Assembly: GCA_002110485.1 (NCBI GenBank) | Contig: MOWL01000088.1 | Span: 1,364,001-1,428,000, forward strand | Source of the DNA: Emergomyces orientalis | Lineage: Eukaryota; Ascomycota; Eurotiomycetes; Onygenales; Ajellomycetaceae | DNA length: 64,000 nucleotides | Reading direction: 5' to 3' | In this document: in pieces, positions 34,762-46,616 of the stretch | Position numbering within the stretch: the first letter of the stretch is position 1 | Layout of the letters: each line of letters opens with the position of its first letter | Notes under the pieces: generated by a model | Databases searched by the model: none | The model's input: the letters and a program-made list of their open reading frames with translations, nothing else | What the model was told of the DNA's origin: nothing | Program-made: the position numbers and the translations under genes

Positions 34762-36914
34762 TCATTGCACGTCTGGTAGACGAACTGCGATATCGCCCGA
34801 CTGAGTAATATATCGGACCCATGGGAGTGATGGGTATTGCAGCTATATGAAGGGCAGCAGTATTAGTTACATATTTCGTTTGTGTAAGACGTGGCATTTA
34901 AAATGTTGAGAATTACGATGATGAGGACTAGGAACGGGGTGGGGTAGGCAAGAGAAGTGAATGGTGGGCTAGGACATAGCGCATCCGTGTGAAGCGCTTT
35001 ATTTTGACGGGTTTTTCGACTAGGAACAACCGGAAAGGCCGGGGGCATCTGAACAATCCAGAGAGAATGTGCTGCGTGCTGATCAAGCGCAGGGTGCGGC
35101 GGGTAGGGGGTAGGCTGGAAACTTGGCATGAGGGCATTGATGTTTCAATGTGTCCAGTCAAAAAAGCGCAAAAGCTTCCTCGGGATGCAGGTGGCCGAAT
35201 TTGGGCAATTGAGATTTTGGCCATGCTGATGAAGGTGGAGATGCAGGAAAAAGCAAAAAAATGGACGGAAAACCACTCACCTTCGGTTCAATGATCTTTA
35301 GATATCGGACTTGGATTCCACTAGTGGTGAAATATGGGATCTCAAATTTGACGTTGATGGGACGTTTGCCTTTTCCGGTTTGTCCAGCACCTCCCATGCT
35401 ACCACCAAAGCCACCAGTCATACCGCCTCCATGTTCATCGTCTCCTTTCACTGACGGTAATCCCAATTCAGCACGCATGAGAAACTCCTTCCCTCCACCG
35501 AACTGTTTAATTTTCCATATTATTGCAGATTTCTCTGGGGCATAGTGGACTGAACCTATATTAGTACGGAATCGTGGGGAATCCGCATCTTCTGGGACTG
35601 GCACTAAAATCTCAACGTTGTTTGCGGTGCTCCGGCGTTTAAATTGGGCTTTCGCCTATGTAACGGTCAGATAAAATAGGGAACAGGGTCGGAAATTTGC
35701 TTAGTAATTGCTTGCCTTAAGCATATATTCAATGCGCGAGCCTGAATGAGACTCCACCAGGCATTCCACCCATATGAGGGGCTTCACTTGAGTATTCAAG
35801 CGATAACTCATAAGTTCGAATTCTCCGTCAGGAGGAATGAAACTGATTGTTCTGTCGTTCTCAAAACGTGATAATCGAACGCATTGGTGGAACTTTACAT
35901 CCTCCATCTCGACTGCCTTTCCTCTCGTTGCCCTACCTGTTGTTTCGAACATTGCTTTGTCGTTCAAACCCAACCTGAGTTCCGGCATACCACTTAGATA
36001 ACATTTCATTTTGATCGCCCCTAGGATTTCGGATCGAAGAACATTGCCATTGGCGGATACCAGGAGATTCAAGGACTCAACCACATCAAGGAACACCTCA
36101 TTCTTGCGATATCGAATTCCTTCGCTTCTCCAGGACACGGCATTCGTAACGGCAATTGGAGGTCGAGCCTGTATCTCAAGTTTATGTGATTCTTGGGTAA
36201 TGTACCTAAAACAGCGTTAGACAAAGATCTTGCGAGCAATGCAGGATCTGCAAATGGTTTGAAGAAGCCAGGGGCTTGAACATAACAAGGTACATACTCC
36301 TGCAATATCTTAGACTCTGTTGTCTGCGGGTATCCGAAATCCATCATCTCGTCAAGCAATTCATAAATGATAACGAAGTTATCCCTGATACTCTCTTCCT
36401 CCAACTCCTTAAAGTATTCAGTGAAGACTTCAACGATCTTGTGGAGGAATAACAAAATTTCCGCTGCATTTGTGTTTCGTTTCGTCAAAGCTAGGACGTA
36501 AAGGTTGCTATGACGGATATAAAGATACTAATAGAGTCGCGATATTGTAAATATAAGGTGATCTCCAGGAATATACGGGTGACGGGTCCTCAGGATCGAA
36601 TCTTGGCTTGGTGGGGAAACAACTAGTAAACGTACATTTATGCCTTCATCGGAAAAACATGGAGGAACAGCAGAGCTTTCTTCTTCTGCTTCGCTGAGGA
36701 GGATAGGGAACTTCTCGACTGCGGACATGGGAATATCCCCTCTATAGTTGCGGGCCAGGAGGGTCTAAATCCGACGACAGTCAGCTAAGATTATCCCAAA
36801 CCACAAACACATATTGAACCGATGTAACAAGGCTCGGTATGTTCCAAGACACGAATTTTCTATGGTCGATCATACCTTGCCCTTCAGGTCCAGAAAAAAT
36901 ATCGCGGACGCCAT
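34762..36914 (-). CDS. APM1: AP-1 clathrin adaptor complex, medium (mu) subunit
   Basis: Six exons: 36914-36876, 36764-36636, 36527-36298, 36205-35716, 35655-35281, 34842-34762; 447 residues, the usual length. AP-1 sorts cargo at the trans-Golgi and endosomes; the mu subunit binds YxxPhi signals. The N-terminal longin domain begins MASAIFFLDLKGK and includes YLYIRHSNLYVLALTKRN and VFTEYFKELEEESIRDNFV. The C-terminal mu homology domain starts near SWRSEGIRYRKNEVFLDVVE and includes VKFHQCVRLSRFENDRTISF, DSPRFRTNIGSVHYAPEK and, from the last exon, LQYPSLPWVRYITQSGDI. A Gly/Met-rich loop (GGGMTGGFGGSMGGAG) is fungal-specific. Two introns are odd: intron 4 has a GC donor (GCAAGC), and intron 5 is 438 bases. 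Both joins restore conserved sequence. Confidence 0.95.
35656..35715 (-). other. GC-AG intron of the AP-1 mu gene
   Basis: A 60-base intron with GCAAGC donor and CATAG acceptor. Splicing joins EYMLK to AKAQFKRRS, which matches the conserved family sequence; no GT donor in frame does so. Confidence 0.8.
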
Positions 36915-37671
36915 GATGTGGTGTTGGGTATCAAGCAGGCACAGTTCAACCACGAAGATCAGACAGGATCATTCCGGTGTGTTGGGCCTATTTAGCCATC
37001 GTAAACGACATGAGAAGAGGTATAGGATATCAAACAGGGTATCGCGCCAGAGAGCGCATGTGTTGCTCTTCAGTGATTCGAAATCTCGTTCGTTATCTTG
37101 TCTTTCCCGCGTCCGTAGCAAGTGGCATCTTCACCTTTGTTTGATCTGCTCAGGCTGAGTCTGGGCACTTTGGCGCTACGGCCAAATTCAGTCTAGCGCC
37201 ACCCACTGCGCAGTATAAATTCTCTCTGCCAAAATTTTAATTTCCTCCCACCTTTTAATATAATATATAATCACGCACCCAACAGACAGTGCAAATCAAC
37301 ATAAAAATTGTCATGATTTTTCCTGTAACTGACCTCTGGCTTTCTGTCAGGGTTCAGCTCTCGGGTTATGCCATTGATGATCTTGCGATATGGTGGTGCG
37401 CAGACTGAACAACGGAGACTCCATAAGAACTGACCGTGTATTTTTTATTCTTGGTTACGCGGGCGGTGTCAGAGGAATCAAACATTTTGTATTTCGATAG
37501 AGCTTTGATTTTTATAAACCGGAATATGGAGCAATTGAAGAAGAAGTGCATATATATATATATAATAAAATCCTGTTGATACATGAATACAATACCTAGA
37601 GTAGCAAAATTCTAATAAAAGTACAAACGCCGTCCAATAATGCGGTATCCTTAACAAAGAAAACGAAAGCC
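36915..37671. other. Intergenic: AP-1 mu promoter and 3' end of the mL57 gene
   Basis: About 755 bases, AT-rich toward 37671, with a TA dinucleotide run at 37549-37564. No gene supported. Confidence 0.5.
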
Positions 37672-38611
37672 TTATAAAGTCTCTCGTGGCATGCCGACGT
37701 CAAATCCCAAAGGTTTCAGTATAGAGTCCCTTGCTACCTGGTTCGCAACCGCACCCCCCTTCTCCAACGCAACTGCACCAACCACTGCGTAGATTGCCTG
37801 GGTTAAAACGACTTCTAGTCCGGATTCTGCAAGATCATTGCGCTGTGGAACAGTCAGCAGGCGAATTATAGTTTAAAACAAATCAACAATAGCTTTGTCC
37901 ATACATATCTTGGTACCCATCGCAGAACCTCCTGTAACTTATACTGTTGAGCGAGTCCTGCCAACTTCGCTCGGTTTATTCTCATGTTCTTGTTGTCTTG
38001 AGTGAGAGCGTCCAGCCCTTGCAAAGACGGATGTTCAAACGGAGCCCGGCCATAAGGATCTTCGAGTTTTTTCGGGGAAGAAACGGACGCGTTTTCCAGT
38101 AGGGAGAGTGAAGCCTGGAGTTGCACAATTTGTTTGCCTGTTGAAATGTAGTAAATCAGCACTCAGACGCCCACATCAAGAAATGATTTTGCGTGCCATT
38201 CAACATACCCAAATAAGATAATCTCTCATTGAAGCCTCTCCGCCCCTGATCAAAGCTCTTGTGCGTAACAGTTTGCCATTTAACTTCTTCCGTGAGCATC
38301 TTGTCCCCTTCAGGGCCTAGCATTCGAATATAAAACTGATCGAGAATGTTGGGGTCCGAATTTACGGAATACTCTGGAGTGTCCGGATTTCTGCGCAATC
38401 GTACGGGAGCCTTCATTGCCGGCGGAGTCTCTTTCCATCTGGCCCCTGTTGGTGCTTCTGAACCCTGTGGGCTCGCAGCGGACGAGAGAGCATGCCTTCG
38501 GATGTGATAGGTCGTGGTTCGAGAGCAAATTGACAGAGCAGTGGAGGGAGCACGCCAACACCCTGGCCGCGTGATTGCAGCGAAAGCTTGGCTGGGGATC
38601 TTCGATGTCAT
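37672..38611 (-). CDS. Mitochondrial large-subunit ribosomal protein mL57 (Mrpl15-like, RNase III fold)
   Basis: Exons 38611-38209, 38137-37905, 37842-37672; 268 residues. The N-terminal 60 or so residues are Arg/Ser/Ala-rich without acids, as a mitochondrial presequence. The body is an RNase III-like fold: KMLTEEVKWQTVTHKSFDQG, GFNERLSYLG joined to KQIVQLQASLSLLE, then RNDLAESGLEVVLTQAIYAV, VGAVALEKGG and a C-terminal LKPLGFDVGMP. Yeast Mrpl15 and its relatives kept this fold as a structural mitoribosome protein; the acidic residues needed for nuclease activity appear changed here, which fits a structural role. Introns are 71 and 62 bases, GT-AG. The second junction, after WVPRY, is less conserved and could shift by a few codons. 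Confidence 0.85.
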
Positions 38612-41600
38612 CGGTGGCAGGAGAATCGCATCTGGGGGGGTTGTATGGAATTGTGGTGTTGCGTCGCGGCTGGAGATTCTTCACTTGATGCCCGAAGCTT
38701 GGGAAGATTTTCCGCACTTCCAAGCTAACCTCAATCGGGAAACTGGCCCTAAAAGATCCTAAATTCAATACAACTCATCAACCTCACCCCAACATCTACA
38801 CAAAGCCCACAGCGATAGCTTGCTCTTGATTACTCCCGCCTTTGTCAGCTGCATTGATAGGCAAGCTGTCAACTGGATTACAGATAGGTTTACCTCGACA
38901 TATTATTGGTTCCCTTTACCAAATAATTTCAGCCCAGCGGGTTGGGTTGAACAACCAGCGCGCCTCTCCCGTCCAGCCTGCCAGGCCAAGCTTGGGGATC
39001 ATTGCATGTGTTTGTATCGAATGAGGATCAAGGGAGCGTTGCTCTGTGATATTTATCGGCGCCTACTAAGACCGATAAAACTTATTTCTAGGCTGACTGA
39101 TCGGGCCATGATGATGGTAATGATTCACCTTGGCCAGCCGCCCAACCTGCATTTCTAGTCTGAATTCAGTTTCAACTTCATTGAAGACTTGGATAATAAT
39201 CATTGCAACACGTGTCAAAAAGGGGTCTTCTATTCTAGCAACCCTCTTGCTGTCTTGTTATATTTTTGCTCTCCTCTTATACGTCTTTAACATCCACCGT
39301 GTTATGGATTTAAAGGCTGGCTACCCTAAACCATCAACATTCTGGGGCGACACATTTATCGCAAGTTCGGGCAATAAGGCCCAAGACAGGGCGAGAAGAC
39401 AGAGCACATCGATACCCGTTTATATTTTTCCTTCCTCTTTGTTCCTTTTGTCCATTATTCATCGGATTCGGTTCCCCGCTGGAGCCAATTTTCGGATGCA
39501 GTGTTGTTGGCCATTTCTTCAGTGTTTGTTGTCACACCAGGCTAGCCCCATATTCGACACTGGTCCCACTTCTCTGGCAACTGCGGGTGATATACACTTT
39601 TCCGCCGTATACCCCGTTCCAGTCGACTTGGATGAATAGCTTCATTCTTCGAAGTCCGCACATTGGATGCCTAGGTAAAAGTGAATTGCCATATATGCCG
39701 CTCATCGCGCCGGCGCACTCGTGCTTGGATAGATATGCTCCTTGATGATACTAATATGTTATTTCACCTCCTTTCTGCAAAACACGATCCCATACCTGCT
39801 AGAACAGGACAAGGGCTTTCACCGATATTTGCTCTCTGTCCATGCGGATGCTGTTGTGAGATTTTCAGGCAGCAGGTCCAACAAGCCTGCCTTTTATAGA
39901 CCCCATATTTCGGTTTTAAAACGTTAGCATTTCTGCATTTCGCCAACGGACTGTGCGTCTCGCGGCTAGGCGAGCCGGTCCCTCCAGTTACACACGGAAG
40001 CCACATATGCCTTGACGGGTCCTTGCATATTTTCTAGTATCTTTTTTCCCCTGTACTTTATCGTAGGTCTGCTAAGTTCCACATTCACATCAACACAATA
40101 GGTATGAAATCAATTTCTGAATAAGGAGGTCTGGTGGATCCTAGTGCAGGCACCCAGTTTGTTAAGATTAACAATTTTCATTCTACTCAACTGATATAAA
40201 AACAAGCGCAACCCGCATCTTGGGGAGTTCTGCCATTACACTTTCGTTATTAAATAACAAAGATATTGTCCCTCGTTATTCTATTTTTCCCGTCACCCGA
40301 TTCCTCTTTTGCTTTCGTGATAAACAAACCTCCTTCACCACATACCTGCAACCAAACCTAGCCTACACGATCGAATATTTCACTTGATAGTTCCTCTCCT
40401 TTTCCTGTCCTTCGCACAGCATAAAACCTCTCGCCTCCTATCAAATGACTTCCCGACGTCCTGGGCCGTCCTCACTTCGGCGCATTGACACTTCATGCCA
40501 CCCGCAATCGAGTTTTCAATACCAAAGCGCATCATATTCGATTGGATGGAGCTCCTTGAGTAGAGCTCTAGCTCAAACCTCCATTTACTCCGTATACTCC
40601 GTCCAAGACCCTCCTTCGCCCCGTCCATATCCTCCCAACCCTCCCCCAAGCCCCGTTTGATACTTGAAACGTTCAAATCACATACATACAATTAAGTCAG
40701 TACTCCAAAATCCCCGATCGAACGTAACTGAAAATCGGTCTGCAATGTGGGGCCATCTTCCCCGTTTCCTGCATTCATTCTATTCATCTTTTATCCCTTC
40801 CTCGCCAGTTATTTTGTTCTTTCTTTTTGTTTTTCCCCCCTATTTTATCAACCTATCTCGCCCCTTGCCTACTTGGGTGCCCTCCAGCTATTATTTCGAA
40901 AATCCGACTTGATATACTACCTCTCACTCTTCTATTCCTAGAATGTACGACTTCACGCCGAGCAAGCCCATCAAGTATCGAGAAAGGGCTAACATTTTCC
41001 ACTCGTTTTTGCAGTTATCATGGGCCTGGCAGCTGACCATGGAAATCGATACGCATTACTACACTGGTATTTTGCAACAACTTCAACGGAGACAACCCTA
41101 GAACGCGCAAAAAATGAACTCAATCTCTCCCAGGAGGTTTCTCTATTTCCTCTAATTGTTGTCATGAAAACACATCAATGAAAGGGCTCTGTTGGCTTTC
41201 CTCACTCTTTTGATTTTATAGTTTTCTTTCGGATGTGAAAAGAAATACGCGTTTTGACCCTAATTGTAACCCCTTTCCACTCATAAATGTAACTGTTTTG
41301 TCAAGATTGTGTTCAACACTTTTCTTAAGGAAGGTGCCGTTTCCTTTTCGATTTGTGTCCACCCAGCGGGTGGGTTGATTATTGTAATGGTACTGGCTGT
41401 TGGCTTGGAATACTGTCAGTTTGTCTCTCGCGGGGATGGAAACGCAATCTCAGGGCTTACTTATTCCGCCCAATTACTTCGTTGTATTGTGATTGTCCAC
41501 ATAGAAAACGAGTCTTAGAAAGGGAATTATTTCAAGAATGACATAGACGTTTATGCCTAATGAAGAAGAGCGTCGTGGCCCAGGCGGAGTCTTACATGCC

Positions 41601-41911
41601 GCTTTTCATACTATGAGGAATGTATTTTGCGACTGATATTGGAAGCACACAACAACGGATTTTGGGCGCCCCTATGAAAACCAAAGGCGTTGACTCGCAT
41701 AATACATAGCACTATACAACTTTTGATATTCGAAATGCGATAGAAAATAATAAAGCCACATGAAAAGATGAATTTAAGACACCAGCATGAACGGGGAGAA
41801 GCTAAAACAAGGCGGAAAGAAAAATGAGAGAAATGAAAATAAGAGCTTAAAAGCCACTATTACCATAGTAGTCACCCCATCCATCCTACACGCTACATAT
41901 ATCACTCCATA
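38612..41911. other. 3.3 kb region without a firm gene
   Basis: Between the mL57 start and the SDH3 stop. A 169-codon frame at 39130-39639 begins with TTG and shows no domain. Around 40440-41200 the DNA is pyrimidine-rich and has several short plus-strand frames, including a 53-codon ATG frame at 41020-41181 that follows a good acceptor site (gctaac, ttgcag). The 9-mer TACTCCGTA occurs at 40586-40594. Confidence 0.45.
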
Positions 41912-42742
41912 TTATATAAAAGCCAATGCAAGCGCACTAGTGACCGTCAACCCAATAACAGTCCACCCAGTGGCAATAACCTGCTTATTAGAGAATTGCT
42001 TGCCCAGATCCCAAATAAGATGTCTGCACCCATTGAACGCGTGGAACGTGAACGGTAACGCAGCGGTGAATTTGAGGCCAGCTTTAGCAGCCAGCGGCAG
42101 GGTGCCGAATGCCGCTGCCAGCGATGCGGATTCCAGATGCCACCCTAGCAGAGGCGCGACGAGATAGGCAGAGGCGAAGATGTACAAGCCGCCAGACAAG
42201 GCGACGCCAGTAATGCGGTTGAGGGAGGAGAGGAGCCAGGTTATCTGGGGTTGGTAGATACTGAGATGCGGGGAGACGGGGCGGTTGAGGCGCTGGCGGG
42301 GGAGGATTTGGGTTGGGTCTTGGTTTGAGATCGAAGCGGTGGATCTGTGGGGGAAGAAGTTGTGTTAATTATTAATTCATTCCTTTCTTCTGTTCCGTTC
42401 AGTTTCTTGCCGTGTGTTTGCTTGTTTGTTGTTGTGTCGTTAAGGTATCTATAACATGCGAGGTCCTGTATCGGGAGGAAGGTTATGCGGATGGAGTACT
42501 TCTAGGGCCAACTGACCTGGTCTGGATATGGTTGCCGGTCGCAATGGCCACGGGGGCAGCAATTCTCGAAACCGCCGTTCTCAATTGCGAGGGATTGTGT
42601 GCAGCAACTGTTCGGATGTGTTAGTTGTATCTCATGTTTTCTTCCTTCTGTCACTTCTCTTCATTCCACTGGATTTTGGAAAGGTTAAGCATAGTCACTT
42701 ACGTCGTCGTAGCGACTGCTGGGCAACTCTTTGGGGAAGCAT
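41912..42742 (-). CDS. SDH3: Succinate dehydrogenase cytochrome b560 subunit (complex II membrane anchor)
   Basis: Exons 42742-42703, 42607-42517, 42344-41912; 187 residues. This subunit anchors the catalytic part of complex II in the inner mitochondrial membrane and shares heme b and ubiquinone binding with Sdh4. The first 55 or so residues are a presequence (MLPQRVAQQSLRRL, then TGNHIQTRSTASIS). Conserved marks follow: RPVSPHLSIYQPQITW (66-80), SSLNRITGVALSGG (83-96), and HAFNGCRHLIWDLG with the probable heme-ligand His145 and Arg151-His152. Three hydrophobic helices lie at about 90-112, 115-143 and 166-186. Introns are 95 and 172 bases, GT-AG. It lies about 13 kb from a complex II flavoprotein gene. 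Confidence 0.94.
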
Positions 42743-45304
42743 GGTGGTATTATTAGTATTATTAGGGAGCTCAACAAATGTCTGCTGACAATCGATACCA
42801 ATCAACAATCAAGCATCAATATCAATATCAATGCATGTCCTTCGGCAGAAGTTGGACATGCCATTTACCATTTCGGGATCAGAGGACCTCGGCTTATGTA
42901 ACCGACCAGCAAATCACAGCCCGCCAATTACTACTCGGAACAATGATTGTCCGGCAATTCCAACCTCGCACCTTTATTTATTTTTCTTATTCTCTTCTCC
43001 TCTTTTCCCTCATTCAAGGACCTCAGCTTACATCGTTTACCCACCATTACCACACTCTGTGTAGGTGGTGGAACGGCATGACACAGATGTACCAAGGCGA
43101 ACCATCCCCTTTATAGTTGCGGCTTTCTGCCGTTAACTCTTGGATGAAGAAACGGGGCTTCCTGAGAAGAAGAGATTTTCTTTTTTGAATCTTCGACCCG
43201 TCGTTAATCGCCCATTTCTCTCTGTCAATGAGAGGAGAGGGTTTCATATCAGGGTTACATGATGTACTACGAGACGAGAACGGGTCTGGAAGTGATGAAT
43301 GGGAAATTGATGACGGGTTGGAATTTTGGTCATACCGTCCTGAAATCGTCCCATGGGTTCCGAATGCTGGGCATTTTCGTATAAATTGTGGGATGTGGTT
43401 GGGATTCTACACCAATGCCCAGGGATGTACCCCCCTGTATGTCGTCGAAGGCGCTGATATCAAATGTCGAGAGTTATATCGATAAAGCATGGGGATTGAC
43501 GGCTTCACAAGGAGTGTCCTGACAAACAATGTTGGGAATTTTTGCATTAGGATACGAACAACAAGCCTGGCAAAATGTATCTATTCCGCCAGCCGCCAAA
43601 ATTCAAACCCATTTTGTCAGCAGTGACAACAAACTTTTCTTACTTTTATACGTATACGTGCCTTTGTATTATTAGTTGTTAATTTATTATTTCAACCTCC
43701 ATAATTCTTATTTTGATAGTGCCTTTTGAATGTGGTTTTCATTCCTTTCAGATCTGGATAGAACACAATTTAGTACTATGATAGCACTAGCTTTGTGCAA
43801 TTTGTAGCTCCCCAATCCCTTCAACCTCGAGGATACTTAGGCATCGAGATGTGCCAGCTTTTCCGCTCTATTCAAAAAGGGTTAAATTGTAGGCCAACAA
43901 ATCTAACACACAGCCAATGCTTCCCCAGCTCCAGCCAGGAATGGAACGCATCTAACCATGATATCCAAACCACAGAATTGTCCTGATGCCCTCAGTAAAT
44001 AAACCAGCTACTCCGTACAACTACTTTTATTGCCCGCTGTTTGTTCTCCACCACCCGTCTGGACGTTTGTTATTACCGGACTCCATGACACCGCGCGGTT
44101 TGTTTGTTGATCGTCTTTTTGGCTTCGTAAAGGCAACCCAGCTGGAAAATGAGGTAGGGGCAGATCATGTCAAACCCATCTCACAGGCTTGAATTGAAGG
44201 TTCCATTCCATACGTCCATCTCACAACATTCATTGCCTCTTGCACCCTGGCGGGCGCCTGTCCCCCTAAAATGCACCGTGAGAAACCCTTCCTGCTATTT
44301 GTTTCCCCTACTCTGACATACCGGCAGATATTCCACCCCATCATTCAATCTATTGCTCCATCGCGTAAACCTGACCCATATGAAGAGTTATCACGCTTCC
44401 TCTTGGAGGATGTAGTAGCGAGATGCCCGCGCTAATCCGGAGATGCCTGGCAAAGCGGACTGAATCTTTCCTCACTTTTGCCGAGCACCTGATCATTAAC
44501 CGGCGCCTAGCAGCCGCCACTAAAATCTTTCAAATCTCCACCAAGTATGCCACTCCTCGTACTATCATTAAATTTCTTCTGGTTTCTTTCGAATTTGGTT
44601 ACCTTTTGTCAAACCCCTGATTATTAATCGGCGCCTCGCAGCCGCCCCTAAGTCCTTCAAATCTCTGCTGAAAATGCCACTCCACCTGCTATCATTTCAA
44701 GTTCTTCTTGATTCTTTCTAATTTGGAGATGTCTTATTATTATATGGCAGACTATTGATTAGTATTGTAATGTAAAATATCTTCTCTATCAGTATATTTT
44801 GTAATGTACTCCATAGCAAGTGAGAGATTCATAATTATAAAAAGTCATGAAAACTCTTGTAGTAGCTATTTTGAAGAGTCACAACTCTTATTAATCCATT
44901 CTATTCTTTGCCAGGTGCTGCTTACACGTCGATTTTGTCAACTTTAAATAACCCATACCATACCTTAGTTAACCTTCCAAAAGGAAGCGCCAGGGCTGCA
45001 CATGGAAGTCATATGACTTAGCCTGTTCCTGGACTGGGGACCTCGGCTCTCGGCTTTTTGCCTCAAACGATAAATCCTCAGGCGGACAATTTTGGCAACT
45101 TAACCATCAAAAGCCTTTGCTCACTTGGGGGGGGGGTTGAATCGCTGATCCCTTTATATTTTCTGTTTCCGCTCCTCTGTTTTGATTCCCAGATTGCTTC
45201 CCTGTGCGCCCTGCTTTCCTTCTCTGTATAGATTCTTGATAGAGTAGAACGTGTTTTTGGGTCATCGCTTCAGTCCCCTCCACACTATCCCCGTTTTTTC
45301 CGAG
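42743..45304. other. Divergent intergenic region, SDH3 to nitronate monooxygenase
   Basis: About 2.56 kb. Holds the SDH3 promoter (with an ATCAAT-like microsatellite at about 42806-42834), an 85-codon ATG frame at 43228-43485 without recognisable domain, a diverged 128-base tandem duplication at about 44485-44735, one TACTCCGTA at 44009-44017, and a G10 run at 45127-45136 close to the next gene. Confidence 0.5.
44485..44735. repeat. Diverged tandem duplication, period 128 bases
   Basis: Two adjacent copies, anchored by cggcgcct at 44501 and 44629. Further shared words are cagccgcc, cttcaaatct, atgccactcc, ctatcatt and ttctttctaattt-like ends. Several differences are C-to-T (gatcattaac in copy 1, gattattaat in copy 2). 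Confidence 0.75.
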
Positions 45305-46616
45305 ATGCCTTTCAACACAGTGCTTACCCGGAAGTTGGGCATCACGGGTAAGCTCATCTTCATTCCTTCTCATTATTGTCGTTTAAAGTATACAAGCTTA
45401 TCGTGTCCTACCAGTCCCCGTTGTCCAGGGTGGAATGCAATGGGTTGGCTATGCTGAGCTTGCTTCGGCCGTCAGTAACGCTGGCGGTCTCGGTCTTGTA
45501 CGTGAACTCCCCGTTCAAAGATGGTAAAGATAAATCAGATAGGAGACATCTATCTATTTCACGGCACAAAGCAAAATTTAGAGAGAAACTTCCAAGCAGT
45601 TTCACTAACATGCTCCCTCCGGCAGCTCACGGCGCTCACCCAGCCAACCCCCGAGGACCTCCGCAAAGAAATCCGCAGATGTCGCACCATGACCAACAAA
45701 CCCTTCGGCGTAAATATCACTCTCCTCCCCTCCCTCGTTCCACCAAATTATGCTGCCTACGCCCAGGTGGTCATCGACGAAGGAATTCGCATCGTCGAGA
45801 CCGCCGGCAATAGCCCAGGCCCCGTCATTGCCCAGCTAAAGGAAGCCGGCATCATCATCCTGCACAAGTGCACTACCATCAGACACGCCCAATCCGCGGT
45901 GAAACTCGGTGTCGATTTTCTCTCCATCGACGGCTTTGAATGTGCTGGCCACATTGGTGAAACGGACATCACAAACTTCATCCTCCTCAGCCGGGCGCGC
46001 CAGTCTATCAAAATCCCCTTCATTGCTTCTGGCGGATTCGCGGACGGATACGGTCTTGCTGCTGCCCTAGCGTTGGGTGCGGAAGGTATCAACATGGGCA
46101 CAAGATTCATGGCCACTCTTGAGGCGCCCATTCACCACAATGTGAAGCAAGCTATCGTGGATGCGAGCGAAGAAGATACCCAGTTGCTCATGCGGAGATG
46201 GAGAAACACCACCCGACTTTTCAAAAACCACGTTGCCATGGATGCATCTAAAATTGAGAATGAGGCTGTATCGGATGACTTCTCACAGATGGGCCCCTTT
46301 GTCAGCGGACAACGTGGACGACAAGTGTTCATCAAAGGTGATGTCAATTACGGTGTATGTACTTCCTTTTCGTTCCCGTTCCCAAACCTTTCTAGAGAAG
46401 TGAGATTGGAATATTGTAGCTACTGCCAATGGTGCTTCATATGAATACGCTAACACAAGTCTGCTTTTTCTGACATAGGTTTGGACCGCCGGTCAGGTCA
46501 TGGGCTTGATCCACGATATCCCATCCTGCCAAGAGCTGCTCACTCGCATCGCGAAGGAAGCCGTCGAATCGCTGTCGAAATCAAGCAACCTCTACACCGC
46601 ATCGGCTAAGTTGTGA
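45305..46616 (+). CDS. Nitronate monooxygenase (2-nitropropane dioxygenase family, FMN enzyme)
   Basis: Exons 45305-45347, 45415-45497, 45626-46354, 46479-46616; 330 residues. Members oxidise alkyl nitronates such as propionate 3-nitronate, a plant and fungal toxicant, using FMN and oxygen. The TIM-barrel signatures are present: VPVVQGGMQWVG near the N-terminus, NKPFGVNITLLP (about 66-77), VETAGNSPGPV (about 99-109), GVDFLSIDGFECAGHIGE with the expected catalytic His151, then IPFIASGGFADG, LALGAEGINMGTRFMAT and a closing VWTAGQVMGLIHDI. All four exons join in frame with GT-AG ends. The frame before exon 3 stays open through intron 2, so an ORF scan shows a false N-terminal extension. Probably cytosolic; no targeting peptide seen. 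Confidence 0.92.

Noticed and set aside
39130..39639. 169-codon plus-strand frame
   Set aside because: It begins with TTG, has no ATG until about residue 59, no domain and no splice logic; treated as chance.
43228..43485. 85-codon ATG frame
   Set aside because: Composition is reasonable but there is no domain, homologue known to me or promoter support.
45521..45625. ATG upstream of the main nitronate monooxygenase exon
   Set aside because: Lies in intron 2; the two short upstream exons restore the conserved VPVVQGGMQW start, so the longer single-frame version is false.
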